This document shows, one piece after another, positions 12,076 to 22,664 of a stretch of DNA of 64,000 nucleotides; position 1 is the first letter of the stretch, and each line of letters begins with the position of its first letter. Source of the stretch: Neoechinorhynchus agilis (Eukaryota > Acanthocephala); the NCBI GenBank assembly GCA_051530055.1, contig CM121342.1:6758001-6822000 (forward strand), in the 5' to 3' direction. A model generated the notes under the pieces. The model saw only the letters and a list, made by a program, of their open reading frames with translations. It was not told the origin of the DNA and ran no database searches. A program made the translations under genes and the position numbers.

Positions 12076-12582
12076 ATGAGTGATATTATTGAGTATGTTT
12101 GCCTCACTTCAGGATTCATAGAACTCGATCAAAAAACTATTGCACAAGAGCGTTCGAACGCTGTTGATGATCGAGCTGCAATTTCGATGGTCGTGAAAGC
12201 CAATTTTCACCCTAATGCTCAACTATCTCTGGAGGAACTCTACAAAGAGTGTCATACTGCTCGTTGTCTTTTGGGCGTCCTTGAAGTAAACATCGACAAT
12301 TTCCTACGGTGCATCCCCGATCAATCGTTCCTTCGAGTTGCCCAGCGCAAACTCTCCCCGCGTGCTTTGTTCTACCTCCGTGCCAAACTTCCATGTGATT
12401 CCTGGCCAATAACTTTGCGACAAAGCCAAGGTGCACGACTTCTAAGAAAAGAATCTTTAATTGCTTGCAATCAAGGTATCATTCGAAATTTATTAAATTC
12501 TGAGACTATAGATCAATTCACGTATTCTGTCCCCCCGCGTTCTCGCGAAAAATATGATAACCTTGGACGAAGTATCCGTTGA
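12076..12582 (+). CDS. unknown protein C, copy 2
   Basis: Frame with first ATG at 12076 (MSDIIEYVCL), 168 codons. The frame is open back to about 11929, and a possible splice acceptor (CCTAG) ends at 11980, so a 5' exon is possible. The product is helix-rich, with a run of conserved Arg/Leu positions and no recognised domain. It ends ten codons past a C6 run at about 12531, beyond which the useful frame appears to continue as D. The copy at 41797-42279 has C7 and a different end; the minus-strand copy has C6. No function is proposed. Confidence 0.45.
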   Translation: MSDIIEYVCLTSGFIELDQKTIAQERSNAVDDRAAISMVVKANFHPNAQLSLEELYKECHTARCLLGVLEVNIDNFLRCIPDQSFLRVAQRKLSPRALFYLRAKLPCDSWPITLRQSQGARLLRKESLIACNQGIIRNLLNSETIDQFTYSVPPRSREKYDNLGRSIR

Positions 12583-12856
12583 CGATACTGAGAACGAATG
12601 GCTTGCACTTTCACAGCTATTCAGGAAGTGCGCCGAGGCAATGGGAATCTCGGAACGCGAGTATTCGCTTCATGTAAAACGTTTCCGCTTATTGTTCTCT
12701 CCTGCGTTCACGAGGATCCTGGATCCGAACTGCGATTCTACAAGTGATCAAACGGCACTAATCGAGTTCTTTGAGATCATAAAGACGTCGGTTGTGGAGT
12801 CGATAGAGACAAGAAATATTGCAAGACCACTTAAACGAAAGGGAAGAAAATTATAA
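12554..12856 (+). CDS. unknown 100-aa protein D, copy 2
   Basis: ATG at 12554, 100 residues, ending with a basic RPLKRKGRKL tail. It overlaps the end of C by 29 bases in another frame. It differs from the minus-strand copy at a single residue (SEREY against SELEY). Preservation in all three copies suggests recent duplication and possibly coding function. It could be an independent small protein or the C-terminal part of C. Family unknown. Confidence 0.5.
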   Translation: MITLDEVSVDDTENEWLALSQLFRKCAEAMGISEREYSLHVKRFRLLFSPAFTRILDPNCDSTSDQTALIEFFEIIKTSVVESIETRNIARPLKRKGRKL

Positions 12857-12919
12857 AAGTACAAATGGATGAGAATGAGTAATTAGAGCGAAATAAACGT
12901 ATTCGCCTAATAAATTAAC

Positions 12920-13985
12920 AAGAAAATGTGGCTATATTTCAATGTCCTGGATTGAATTCGGTGCCTTTCAGAGATTTTGTTGTTAACAATATTCGCTGTC
13001 GGACGAGGCCTGGCATCAAACGTCCTTGCCTGTGTCGTCCGGCGGTTTATTTATCCGATATACAGCCGATATTTCTCTGCCAGCTTATTTGGAATCGTAT
13101 GAAGCAAACCGCAGAATAGTTCAGTCTTTTCTTGGCAAGAATTACACCTTGGATGAAGATTTCGTGGAGGCGCTTAATCTTTGGTGTGGATATTTAGGCA
13201 GCGAGCAGGTACCCGTCAATGGCTGCAAACGATCAGTTTGGGACTCACCCATGATAGCGAGAATTAATCACTCTTTAATTTCAGTTTCTCGTGACCTGGT
13301 GAATCGAACTCGATTGGCGGCAGTCTCTACAAGAGAACCGGACACTTGTCTCAACGCTCTCATAATCGCTTCTGTTGGTACTCTTCACCGTCCGCCGAGA
13401 CAGTAAGGATTGCAGTGACCCGCTGAGACTTGGGGCACCGATGTGCACCTCCAATCGCTGCCGTTGTGGATCCTCCGTTGAGCCATGGGGACGCCATGGT
13501 CTCTCAGACGGCAATCAGACGGAAGGTACTTACGACATGCCGAAATGAACGCAATTCTGAGTCGTGCCCTGATCCTGGAGCCGAGCAATCTTTGCCGACT
13601 CGATAGCCGTAGACCGGACGGTGTCAAAGTATTCCTATGGGGAAGGGAGGCAAATGCCTTCTCTGGGACGCCGTTCGCAGACAGCAACATAAAAAGCGCC
13701 ACTATTAAACCCGAAAGGGGAGCAGCGTCGAAATCATTATTTTGTTCCTTTTGGTGTCGAGGCATTCGGATCGTTTGGTACCGCGGCGCAGGACCTGGTC
13801 AAGCAATTGCCAAGCAATTGCCAAGCAACGAGGGAACGCTGCATCCGTCCTTTCGACCGTTAAACCGGGACGGCAGCCGAGTGATCCAGAGGGGCGGTGG
13901 TGCAAATGATCTTATGACTATGATTTCGCGTATTTGTGCCAAAGGGATTTCTAGAATGTCAGGTAAAAATGAACTTCATTAAGTG
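12920..13985 (+). mobile_element. LINE 3' fragment, copy 2
   Basis: Plus-strand version of the relic at 8600-9625. Visible blocks are SSGGLFIRY (about 13030), VWDSPMI (about 13235), the Cys cluster and GRHGLS-like region (about 13450-13500), then EPSNLCR...RRPDG (about 13575-13620) and, in another frame, the PFGVEAFGSFG stretch near 13750. A short tandem duplication (CAAGCAATTGC twice near 13800) is unique to this copy. It is non-functional, with no RT core. Confidence 0.7.
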
Positions 13986-14194
13986 AATACTCTTTGTAGG
14001 CTGCACAATATAAAGATTTTGCAGTTAGGCTTGGCTCCTATAACACTGCATAGAGTAATGTTGAAATGATAAGACCGTTTTAACTTAATTTATGAATAAA
14101 AATCTATAGCACAAATGCAGTGAGATCAATGTCTGAACTTCAGCAAAATATAATATAAGTTGAGCGTATAGAACAAATGCGAGATGTTGTTCCA

Positions 14195-15010
14195 CAACAA
14201 AGCATAAAAGGCGTATCAATAACTGAATACCTACAATCGCTAACGAGCATTACTATGAACATCTCACAATTCTCCGATTTTTCACGCAAATATCATTCAA
14301 GTGAGTATTCAGAAAAGCAAAATATACAATGAATTCTGAGATTAATGAAGTTCTTTAATACATTCTCGCTCAAGTGGACAACTAACTTTCGAATGCAGAG
14401 CGAGAACGGATAACAAGTGAACTAATTGACCAAACCGATCCATAAATATTGATGGCAGCGACGGTGAATCAAAAGTGGATCAAGGCGCTGAAATATCTCA
14501 TGAAAATGCTACCGTTGGAGAGATTACAAAAGCAAAACGCAGAAGTAAAAGACAGGACTGGAAACGTCGGCCACAGTCGATGTTGCATAAAACGTGGAAT
14601 AAGATAAATTTCTGAATTGTATGATTATTACGGACTTTGGCTTTGAAAGAAGTGCATATAAAGTAGTAATCCAAACGGCGAAACAGATATTGCTTGCCAA
14701 CAGCGTCAATTTCAGAATGATTGCAACCAATTCACTGTCGCTGCCATCAAAAATTATGGGTTCTGTTGGATCAATTAGTTCAGTTTTGCCTTTCTCGCCC
14801 TGCATTCTAAAGTTAGTTTTCCACTTGAGCTAGAATGTATTAAAGAACTTCAATAATCCCAGGATTTATTGCATCGTTTACCATTTTGAATATTGACTTA
14901 ATGGATATTTACGTGAAGGATCGGAGAATTGGTTTGAAGTTCTTAGTAACGCTCGTTAGCAATTGTAGGTATTCTGTTATTGAGACCCTTTTATGCATCG
15001 ACAGCTCGAA
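14195..15010. pseudogene. rearranged zinc-finger gene fragment (inverted pair), copy 2
   Basis: About 14215-14720 reads on plus as the zinc-finger leader and N-terminus fused to the finger 4 region (CCIKRGI-like remnant near 14580). About 14730-15000 reads on minus as another leader and N-terminus. Stops interrupt both. The layout is the same as at 7545-8360 and 43900-44715. Confidence 0.75.
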
Positions 15011-15775
15011 AAAATACTGCGCACAATGAGGCGAAATCACGAATTTATTTATTTATTTAATTGGGATATCTTAAACGTTTGAATGGTTTGTTGAAAACAT
15101 TGTTAAAACCTTTGAAAAAAGGCTTCAATTTATTCTTTGAAAGTAAAGAAATTCTTAAAGTTTTGATCTGATATTGTGAACGTTTTTTGCGTGCAGGAAA
15201 TTCACGGATTTTTGTATTGTCGCAAATAAACACTTTTTTCCACATTTTTGAACCAAATCACTAAAATTTTCATTCCGCAAAAAGTTATGATCGAGATTAT
15301 TTATAGAAAGGAACTATGCCTAAAATCGCATGATCGAAAGTCCATATAAAATTATTTTGGTTACAAACACTATGCAATTAAACATTTATGAGTCTAAAAC
15401 ATGCTTACCTCTTACCGTGTTTCTTATTCGCTTATTGGCTGAAATCTCAGAAATTTGACCAATTAAAAAAATTAGGGGTTTCATAGAACGATTAATTATA
15501 ATGTGTGCCGAAAATGTATTTTTGATAAGCTAAGCTCCTTTTGCGCAAGTTTTTCTCATCTTATATATTTTCAAGAAGTATTCCGAATTTTCCTTAGATG
15601 ATATAGATGAAGCTATTTCTGTAGAGCAATCCTTTTTTAAATGGTACATTATTCTTTGCCAATATAAAGATGGAATTTATTAAAGAAACAAATTTTTATA
15701 CCTATTTCTTATAAAATAAAACACGACATTCTATAAAATATAATTAATAGATTTTTAAATTACTTTTAGAACAAA

Positions 15776-16912
15776 ATGGCAACCAAAGGCCTTCATGTCT
15801 ATAATTTCAGTGCCAAATTTAAAATGAACAAATTGAACCTGGTTGATATCAAAAGTGCAATACCGTCCGTAAAAATACAACGTGGACCCGCAATTCTCTA
15901 CACAGTGCCGATAACCAATAAAGAACGCAATCTCATCGGGGCAACTGCTCGTATATTTCCAAGTGGCAAAGTGATTCTTAATGTACAGAAGGGTTCGGAA
16001 AGTGATGTTGAGGACTTTGCTCATCATGTAGAATATCTAATTCAAATGTCACAATGTAAATCGGGTCCTCTTCACGATTACTCGCTCACATGTGTACAAA
16101 TGAAAACAAATTTAGATTTTTGTATAAAATTAGAAGCTGTTGTTGAGAACTTTAACGAAAAAAGGATCCCAAATATAAATGAGACAATAGAATATGTTGA
16201 CTTTGAGCCAGAAATACGTAGAACGGCTGAAATAAAATTCAAACACTCGGATGTTAAAATGACGCTGCACGGTAATGAATTCGTTCAACTTTCTGGTTCA
16301 CGAGTGCATGAAATTCGGGAAAAGTTTGAGTTAGCAATTCCATTACTTTTGAGTTCAAGGAACAACACAAAACCAATCAAAGCAGCGCGAAGGGCTCAAA
16401 AACGAAGATATCAAATTCAGGAGTCGGAGAATTACAGATACGCCTCACTGGACCGATTTTCTGGCAGATTGTCTGGCCGTGAGCAGTTAAATATTGAAAG
16501 TTATAGTAAATTTAAATGCAAGGACAAAGATACGCTCGATCAAAGAAAACAAAAATGTCAACGAAATACTGCACGATCCAAGGATTTTAAAAGTTTCCGA
16601 TCTTATTCCAGCTACGGAGAGTTTTCGCAACTCGATCAAAGATACGTGCCATCAAATCCTGACTGTCAGTATCCGCCAAGTATACAACAAACGAATTCTT
16701 CTTATAATGGATCTTATTATTCTGAATTACCACAAACCGATCAATGTTTGAACGTTAGGTTTGACGGAAGCGAATTCCCGATTTGGGCAATTGATGCTTA
16801 TATGATTCCCACAACAGCATTTCAAAATCAATTTTGCGGAATGAACCATTCGTTAAAAAGGAATTCGACGGTTCAAAAATACGCACATTGTCCAGTTTTT
16901 TACAACCCGTGA
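15776..16912 (+). CDS. TBP-like protein with Ser/Tyr-rich tail, copy 2 (intact)
   Basis: Single open frame of 378 codons from ATG 15776. Residues about 6-92 and 101-195 look like the two direct repeats of the TATA-binding-protein fold. Repeat 1 keeps the IFPSGKVIL block (60-68), corresponding to the canonical F-x-S-G-K strand. Repeat 2 has an IKLE block (117-120) where TBP has IRLEG, but its S-G-K element is degenerate (HSDVK, 157-161). Known TBP-family proteins bind promoter DNA and recruit TFIIA/TFIIB; here that role is inferred only. Residues 196-270 are basic; 270-330 are rich in Ser, Tyr and Gln. Divergence suggests a TBP-related factor rather than the housekeeping TBP. It differs from the copy at 45489 by about six residues. 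Confidence 0.65.
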   Translation: MATKGLHVYNFSAKFKMNKLNLVDIKSAIPSVKIQRGPAILYTVPITNKERNLIGATARIFPSGKVILNVQKGSESDVEDFAHHVEYLIQMSQCKSGPLHDYSLTCVQMKTNLDFCIKLEAVVENFNEKRIPNINETIEYVDFEPEIRRTAEIKFKHSDVKMTLHGNEFVQLSGSRVHEIREKFELAIPLLLSSRNNTKPIKAARRAQKRRYQIQESENYRYASLDRFSGRLSGREQLNIESYSKFKCKDKDTLDQRKQKCQRNTARSKDFKSFRSYSSYGEFSQLDQRYVPSNPDCQYPPSIQQTNSSYNGSYYSELPQTDQCLNVRFDGSEFPIWAIDAYMIPTTAFQNQFCGMNHSLKRNSTVQKYAHCPVFYNP

Positions 16913-17338
16913 AAAACACGAAAGCGGCTTTAGTTCAAATAATCAGATAGTTTTTGTTCAGTCTATAAATAAAGAAACTAAAAATTAGTACAGTTTTAAA
17001 TTTCGATGCATGAATATTTTTACAGATGTAAGGAGAGTGCTAAAAATGACAAAAAATTAATCATTCTTTATTGTTTAATGTAGCGACACATTTTAATCAT
17101 TAAGTTGCAATTAATTTTCAAAAATAACAATTCCTTTAAAAGAACAACAAATTTTTTAGTGTTTGATACAGTTCTTTACCTAATTTTTTATGTGCACTTT
17201 GCAAAAGTAACGATATCTGATTTCCATTTAAGATTTTAAATCAATTTATTTTTATGATTTTTTAGTTTAGTTGATTTAGTTATAATAAAATATTTTTATA
17301 GGCTCACATGAACTTTAGACATTTTAACAATCTTTCAA

Positions 17339-17929
17339 TATTGCGTTCTTGCTAGCATCGAAGATATTTCGATGAACATTGAAATCAATGTTCTTTAATT
17401 CAGCGTTTTCGATAGATGCGCATTCAACCATTTTTAACATACAAAGATGCTTCTGTTTGAGATGTTCTGAATAATAAAGCTTAAAAGTTTAATTCCTCTA
17501 CCTTATGAGAATTTCCGAGTTCTATAAGGATTGTACGGTACGCGTTTTAATCCAGGTCGTTTGATGGATTCCTATTTTCGTTTTTCATGGGTGTTTCAGA
17601 CAAAATCTTCAAACGGTGAAGTCGCATGTAAATTCCGGTATTGGAAACACTCACTTTTTCTATTCGATGCTTTTCATGCTCGCATGGACCCTTACGAACG
17701 TCCTTAGTATTTGAAAGCCTTTTTATATCTTTTGAGATTTCGACAAAATCCATTTTGTTGAGATTCGTTATTAAATTCTCATTTAGTTCCGAAATGCGAG
17801 GATTTGAATACTCATCCGTTCCTCTTTCGGACATCGACGACTTCCGAACCACAAAATCTTTTATCTAAATTTTACAAGCTACCTATAATCGATGGAATAA
17901 AATCCGGATATCGTCACGGTTTAATGATT
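17339..17929. other. unassigned spacer with one weak ORF
   Basis: Unit similarity stops at 17338. A minus-strand frame (17852-17547, 101 codons, polar and Lys/Glu-rich) is open but has no copy elsewhere in the window and no recognisable domain, so I do not call it a gene. Confidence 0.35.
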
Positions 17930-18135
17930 GAAAAATACGATTGGGGAATTAATTGAGTTTTACTTTAAAAATGATCACGTGCAGAAATATTTAGATCTAA
18001 ATTTAATTGGAATTAAATGGTGGAAAGGGAAACCAAATGTGATAATTGTAAGATACTAATCAAAATAAAAAACAGCTTCTAGCATTAATTAGAAAAAATA
18101 GAAAGATTGCGAAAGGAAACGATGGAATGTTTTTT
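17930..18135 (+). repeat. exon-like duplicated block (inverse of 36775-37010)
   Basis: About 200 bp matched in inverted orientation at 36775-37010. The plus strand is open through residues such as YLDLNLIGIKWWKGKP and is followed by GTAAGA, a good splice-donor match, so it may be an orphan exon. The second copy carries an indel that breaks this frame. Source gene unknown. Confidence 0.45.
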
Positions 18136-18539
18136 TTTGAAATTAAACTTATGTGTAGAACATAATAAAGCACAAAACGTGCAATCACCACCGTCCGCAA
18201 AATCGCAGCTTCTCTCCTTCCTCCTGCTTTTGTAATCTCAGCTAATAATTAAACTGTTTCAGCTGATTGAAGAATAGTAGTTGAGCGTCGATGTTCAATT
18301 GTACGATTTTATTTTGATGGAAAACGATGCGGGCGATTTTTTTTATGAGGGATGTCAACAGAACAGCAACAATTTTATAACCAAGAAGGAATGTAAGCTT
18401 AATTGTCACTTGGGATTTATGAAGGGCAGTTATGACTTTTTATAAAGGAGCTTTATTAATATTCTTGCTGTTTCCGATAAGCAAACTATTTATTGTTCAT
18501 ATTTGCTTTTACGAAGAAATCGAGAAATGGGCAATGGTT

Positions 18540-19015
18540 ATGAAGAACGTGAGATGAAATCACCACCGTCCGCAAAATGGGAGCTTCTCTCCTTCCTCGA
18601 CTGTTGCTATAACGCTAGCAGCATTGCCTCGTTGTACTGCGAGCGAGATATTTTGTCGCAGGAATACACCTGCTCGTGCGTCGCCGGTCGTTTCTCTCAT
18701 TTTCTTCGAGAGATCCTGGAGCAGAGTGCCGAGCGCTCCATACGTCTCTACCCCAAAGGGGACAAAATAGTGGGCCCTTGCTAAATCTCTATATTTTCGT
18801 ACCTTCCTCCCTTCCGCTGAGAGAGTAGGGAATGTTGCTTACTGCGAGGGACGTGGCGTCCCAGAGAAAGCATTTGCCCTCCCGCCACGAAAAGACCGAA
18901 ATTCCGTCAGGTCGACGACGGTCTAGTCGACAAAGATGGGCGGGTTCAAAGATGTTGGGGAAGTTCGCAGTTCTCAACGTCGGAGAAATTACTCTGTTGA
19001 TCTCAGAATGGCGTT
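18540..19015 (-). mobile_element. LINE 3' fragment (endonuclease-like domain)
   Basis: Minus strand encodes EPAHLCR...RRRPDG followed by FLWDAT (about 18960-18850), the hallmark of the C-terminal endonuclease-like domain of this LINE class. After a frameshift it continues with a YGALGT-like stretch down to about 18540. A second short match to its 3' tail (CACCGTCCGCAAAAT) lies at 18186-18230, suggesting a tail duplication. Confidence 0.65.
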
Positions 19016-19139
19016 GTCGTGCTCATATCCTTTTATTCTTCAACTATTTTATGTGTCAACCAACAAATCAAAAAACTAAAACCCGCACTCGCATATCAAC
19101 GTTGCACAAGTGCGCGTCACACGTTATGCCGTCATGTCA

Positions 19140-20830
19140 CTACATTTCTCGCCCTCGGAGATTTCGGAACTCATCATACGGCAGTATTGGCTTTCTCCTT
19201 ATTCTTGAACTCCGCCGGAGTAATCGTTCTTCATTTAATTCGTGTTCCGACTTATTTTCGCTTCTGTTTGCTTGGTCATTTGCCGTTCTAAAACTTTCTT
19301 CGCTCATGCTTCCTTCAACTTCGCTCGGTTCCCAGATCGATCCTCGTTTTGTTTCTTGCTGTGTGGTGTCTTCTACAACTTGTTGATCCCGCCCCACACT
19401 TCGTTCTTCATTATCCTGGAGTTTGTTATTTTGATCTTCACCATCCTTCAAATCTGCAGCTTCGTCTTCATTTCCTTCCGGATCTTCTTGTTTTCCTATT
19501 GCTCTTTTTCTTATGTGGTCGGCATGGATTCTCTTCTCACCCATATTTGTCTGCACCAGATAAGATAGTGACCCATTCTGCTTCCTTATAACTCTTCCTT
19601 TTTTACCGTGTCCCTGGCCCGTACCTTATCATCCATATTTTACTCTGTTAGTTTCGCACAATTCTTATCATGGAACTGCTATTGGAACGCTTGCTTTCTG
19701 CTGGATGTCTTGGTAGCACACGGTTTTATATTATCCCACAGGGACTTCATTCGTCTCTCGAACATCATCTCCGCTGGACATTTCTGCGTTATCGTATTTG
19801 GCGTTTTCCTGTACGACATCAGGAAGTTTTGAAGGCTGAGGTGTTCTGGTTTCGCCCTTCTTTTCTGGGTGGCCACAAACCTATCAACTAGGCCATTCGT
19901 CCTCGAATGGCATATCGAACTCTTACAATGTGTGATTCCATTTTCGTCACAAAATGTTTCGAATTCATTTGATATGAATTGCGGCCCGTTATCGGATACG
20001 ATTCGCTCCGGAATTCCGAATCTTGCGAATGCTTCTCGTTTGACCGTACGAGAAAATACAATCCATTCATCGGGCCTGCGAAATCTAGATGAATTCTTCT
20101 CCATGGTCCCGTGGGGATATCCCATGGGAACAATGGTTGTTCGAGAGATTGGATTTACTTATCCATCCTCGGTCACCAACAGTAATATCTGGCCAGGGCC
20201 ATCATTCCTTTTTCTCCTGGATGTCCTTCATGTAGCTTTTGAAGACGGAATCACCATCCGATCCAGCCATAGTAGCACGTCGTTCTCCGTTGATAGCTCG
20301 TCCTTACGTTTTTTAAAATCGATATCTTCAGTTCTAGCTTTTCCAGGCCATCCCGATATCAGATAACGCTTAATTCGAGCTAGTTGGGTATCTTTGATTC
20401 GCTTCTTAGATTTGACAGTGATAAATTGCAAGTTCCAAATCATGACTGCTTGGCATTCGAGATAGGACTTCGGCATAACAGTTATTGACACCGGCTATGT
20501 GTTTGACTTCATAATCATATTCCGGTAGTTGAATCGCCCATCTTATTAGCCGAGAGTTCGCCACCTTTCCTAAATTTCGCCAAAAATGTTTTCCAGAGGC
20601 TTGTGGTCCGTATATAATTGAAATTTTCGTCCAAACACAAAATCGTGGAATCGTTTCACACCATATAACAGTGCCAGAGCTTCTTTTTCAATTTGCGAGA
20701 AATTCTTTTCCGCAGCCTTCAATAATTGGGACGCAAAAAATACTGGTTGATGATGGTTCGCAGCTTTTCGAGTGTCAAGTTCTTGTGCTAAAATGCCGAA
20801 ATCTCCGCTCTCTTCCTACCCGGAAAAGAA
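19140..20830 (-). mobile_element. gypsy-type LTR retrotransposon relic (RNase H, integrase, tail)
   Basis: Minus-strand pol fragment. From 20830 downward: an RNase H region with a KEALAL-like block and a TDHKPL-like block (about 20790-20560), then the linker before integrase (20491-20228). The integrase core follows (about 20133-19679) with HLDFAGP and IVSDNGPQF; the third acidic position region reads GLVDRFV, where the usual glutamate appears replaced. A charged C-terminal tail ends at 19140. Several frameshifts are present, the reverse transcriptase is missing, and no LTR pair was found. Its right edge abuts the truncated zinc-finger copy near 20835, so it or a rearrangement removed that gene's 5' part. 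Confidence 0.75.
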
Positions 20831-20834
20831 AGAG

Positions 20835-22040
20835 TTCTTTGTTGCAAATGTGCACAATTGACTCTTACATCGCTGAAAAAAGGAAGCGATGAAGATAAAA
20901 ATCAGAAACTTCCATTACAATCTCCTCGTGTCCAAAGCGTACCTAATCTCTCGGATAGTCCAGCGAATACTTCAGATATTTGTTGCCGACGATGTGGAAG
21001 AGGGAGAAGTTCTGAATGGTATTCCAGTTATCAACTTATTCTGTGTAAAGGATGTGCCCCGCAATCAACAACTCGGCTTACAGGAATCTTGAGTAACTCT
21101 CAAGCGAGTAACGTTAATCCGAACGGAAATACATCTCAGCTACAAACAGAATCTTTCTGCGCAGTTTCCAATATCGATATGGGTGTAAAAGCGAACAAAC
21201 GGTCCACTGCATCGAACAAAAAACATTCTACAATTTTCAAATGTTGCAACAAATGCGGTTCAAACGATAGTTCAATTTGGTATTCATCGAAAGGATCTTT
21301 CATATGTCAGGAATGTACTTCTTCAAACGTGCAAGCCAGTAAGATTCAAGATCGAAATAATCAAGAAGATGAACTGGAATGTAAAGAAGCAGTAAAATTG
21401 TCACATTACCTTTCCTTAAACAGTCAAACCAATCAGAACCCAGAATTAGAAGGCAAGACTGGAGATACTGGCGATATTCGATGTTGCATTAAATGTGGAA
21501 TGAGTGAAATTTCTAAATTGTACGATTATTGTGGACTCTGTCTTTGTGAGAAATGCATAAAAACCAGTATTCCAAAAGACCAAACGAATATTGCCATCGA
21601 GCAACGTCAAAAACAGAATGAAGATAATTTCAACGAAGCGTTCAGCAAAAGAACCGTTGAACCTACAAAACGCAAGCACCCAGAAACAAGTTCTTCGCTT
21701 GCGAAACGAGCAAAAGTTCAACGTCAATGCAATCGATGCAAAGTCGTTGTAAGTCGAATCAGATACCGTCGAAATGATCTTTACTATTGTAATTCCTGTG
21801 CGATTATCGAAGGCTTCTTGGATTCAAAAACAAATTCAGCCGTTGAAACTAAAAAAGCGGCGATGCGAACAGGAGATCTCAAATGTTCTTCAATTAAGCA
21901 AGGGCAAAAATCTTTAAAGCGCGGAGTGCCGTTAGACCAAATTGAGCAATAACCACGAACAAAATCACGGAGAACCAGAATGCAAGAATCGAGCACTTTA
22001 AACCGAAGTGCAACTGAACCTTTGAAACCCTCGCCCTTCT
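20835..22040 (+). pseudogene. five-finger GATA-like zinc-finger gene, copy 2 (truncated both ends)
   Basis: Similarity to the intact copies starts in the second half of finger 1 (VLCCKCAQ) and stays in one frame through fingers 2-5 (to 21952). There a CAA-to-TAA change truncates the product after DQIEQ, and similarity continues untranslated to about 22040, where a LINE fragment begins. All Cys ligands of fingers 2-5 are present; finger 3 keeps a tryptophan (SSIWYSS) lost in copies 1, 3 and 5. No ATG-initiated N-terminus is left. It lies just upstream of LRR copy 1, matching the zinc finger-LRR order elsewhere. Confidence 0.85.
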
Positions 22041-22660
22041 TGCCGTTTTTCTCATCAAAAATTGCCTCTACATACCGAAACTTCTCGACAAGCTTAGAAC
22101 TACTCCAACCATTAACTATCAGAACGATTTGGCTAAGCTCTACAAACTTGAGAGCATCTTAAATGTGAGCTTCAGCGAATTATCATGGAGGCAGACAACC
22201 TTGCCCACGTCCTCCTTCCTTGCGCCAATATGCGCGAGTCGTGAACACTCGAAAAAAAGTTTTCGATGAGGTTAGTGAAGAGAATTTCACAGAGGAACTA
22301 TCGAAATGGTCATCACTAACCGAATTGGTTTAACCTCCAGGAAACTGCGCCAAATCGCAAGACTCACCGCTCGTTCATCAGGTTTACAACTCTTTAATGG
22401 ACCAGATGGATGAAAAGTAACGAATTCGACTGATGGTTTATTCGACCAAAGAATCTGGACCATGGCTCGAACGAAGCTTTGCCCAATGAACCCTTGGGAG
22501 CATTACTAGACGACGAGACAATTCGCATCTCATTTTGCCTCCGATTGCGCTTGAATATCTGCATCATCCCGCACCAATGTCGTTGCGGCTCACATGTAGA
22601 AGAAACCAGCATAGATTGACTCTGCAGGGGCATTTTCGAGACATTTCTATTCTATAAAAA
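22041..22660 (+). mobile_element. LINE reverse transcriptase C-terminal fragment
   Basis: Plus strand, frameshifted. Recognisable pieces are CLYIPKLLDKLRT near 22065 (post-palm region), a SQDSPLVHQVYNSL block near 22360, STKESGPW near 22445, and a Cys-rich HQCRCGSHVEET stretch near 22575. These match the order seen in the LINE at 1-1990. It fills the gap between zinc-finger copy 2 and the LRR 5' flank. Confidence 0.65.
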
Positions 22661-22664
22661 TTGG

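Larger units (their letters stand above)
10258..17338 (+). repeat. TBP-like unit, copy 2 (complete, about 7.1 kb)
   Basis: Near-identical to 40021-47052. The left edge (GAACAACAATTCTATTGG) is the same in both copies although the neighbouring DNA differs: an inverted gene-C fragment here, an LRR gene at 40 kb. The right edge is at about 17338, where similarity to the other two copies stops. Contents in order: AT-rich 5' region, unknown two-exon gene, unknown frames C and D, LINE 3' relic, rearranged zinc-finger fragment, TBP-like gene. I find no transposase, integrase or clear terminal inverted repeat. Confidence 0.85.
12289..17338 (+). repeat. right arm of palindrome 1
   Basis: Inverted match to 5215-10257. 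The spacer between the arms (10258-12288) holds the unit's 5' region, gene A and the first part of C. Differences are single substitutions and homopolymer changes. Confidence 0.9.

Noticed and set aside
13485-13620. HAEMNAI in a plus-strand frame, resembling the zinc-binding motif of cytidine/dCMP deaminases
   Set aside because: The second Cys-x2-Cys half is absent, and the surrounding blocks (GRHGLS, EPSNLCR, RRPDG) show it is the RH..IN segment of the LINE C-terminal region.
10258-17338. The 7-kb unit as a Helitron or a classical cut-and-paste transposon
   Set aside because: No 5'-TC and 3'-CTRR with hairpin, no Rep/helicase or DDE transposase, and only a trivial TTGAA-like match between its ends. 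Kept only as a unit with a recurrent edge.
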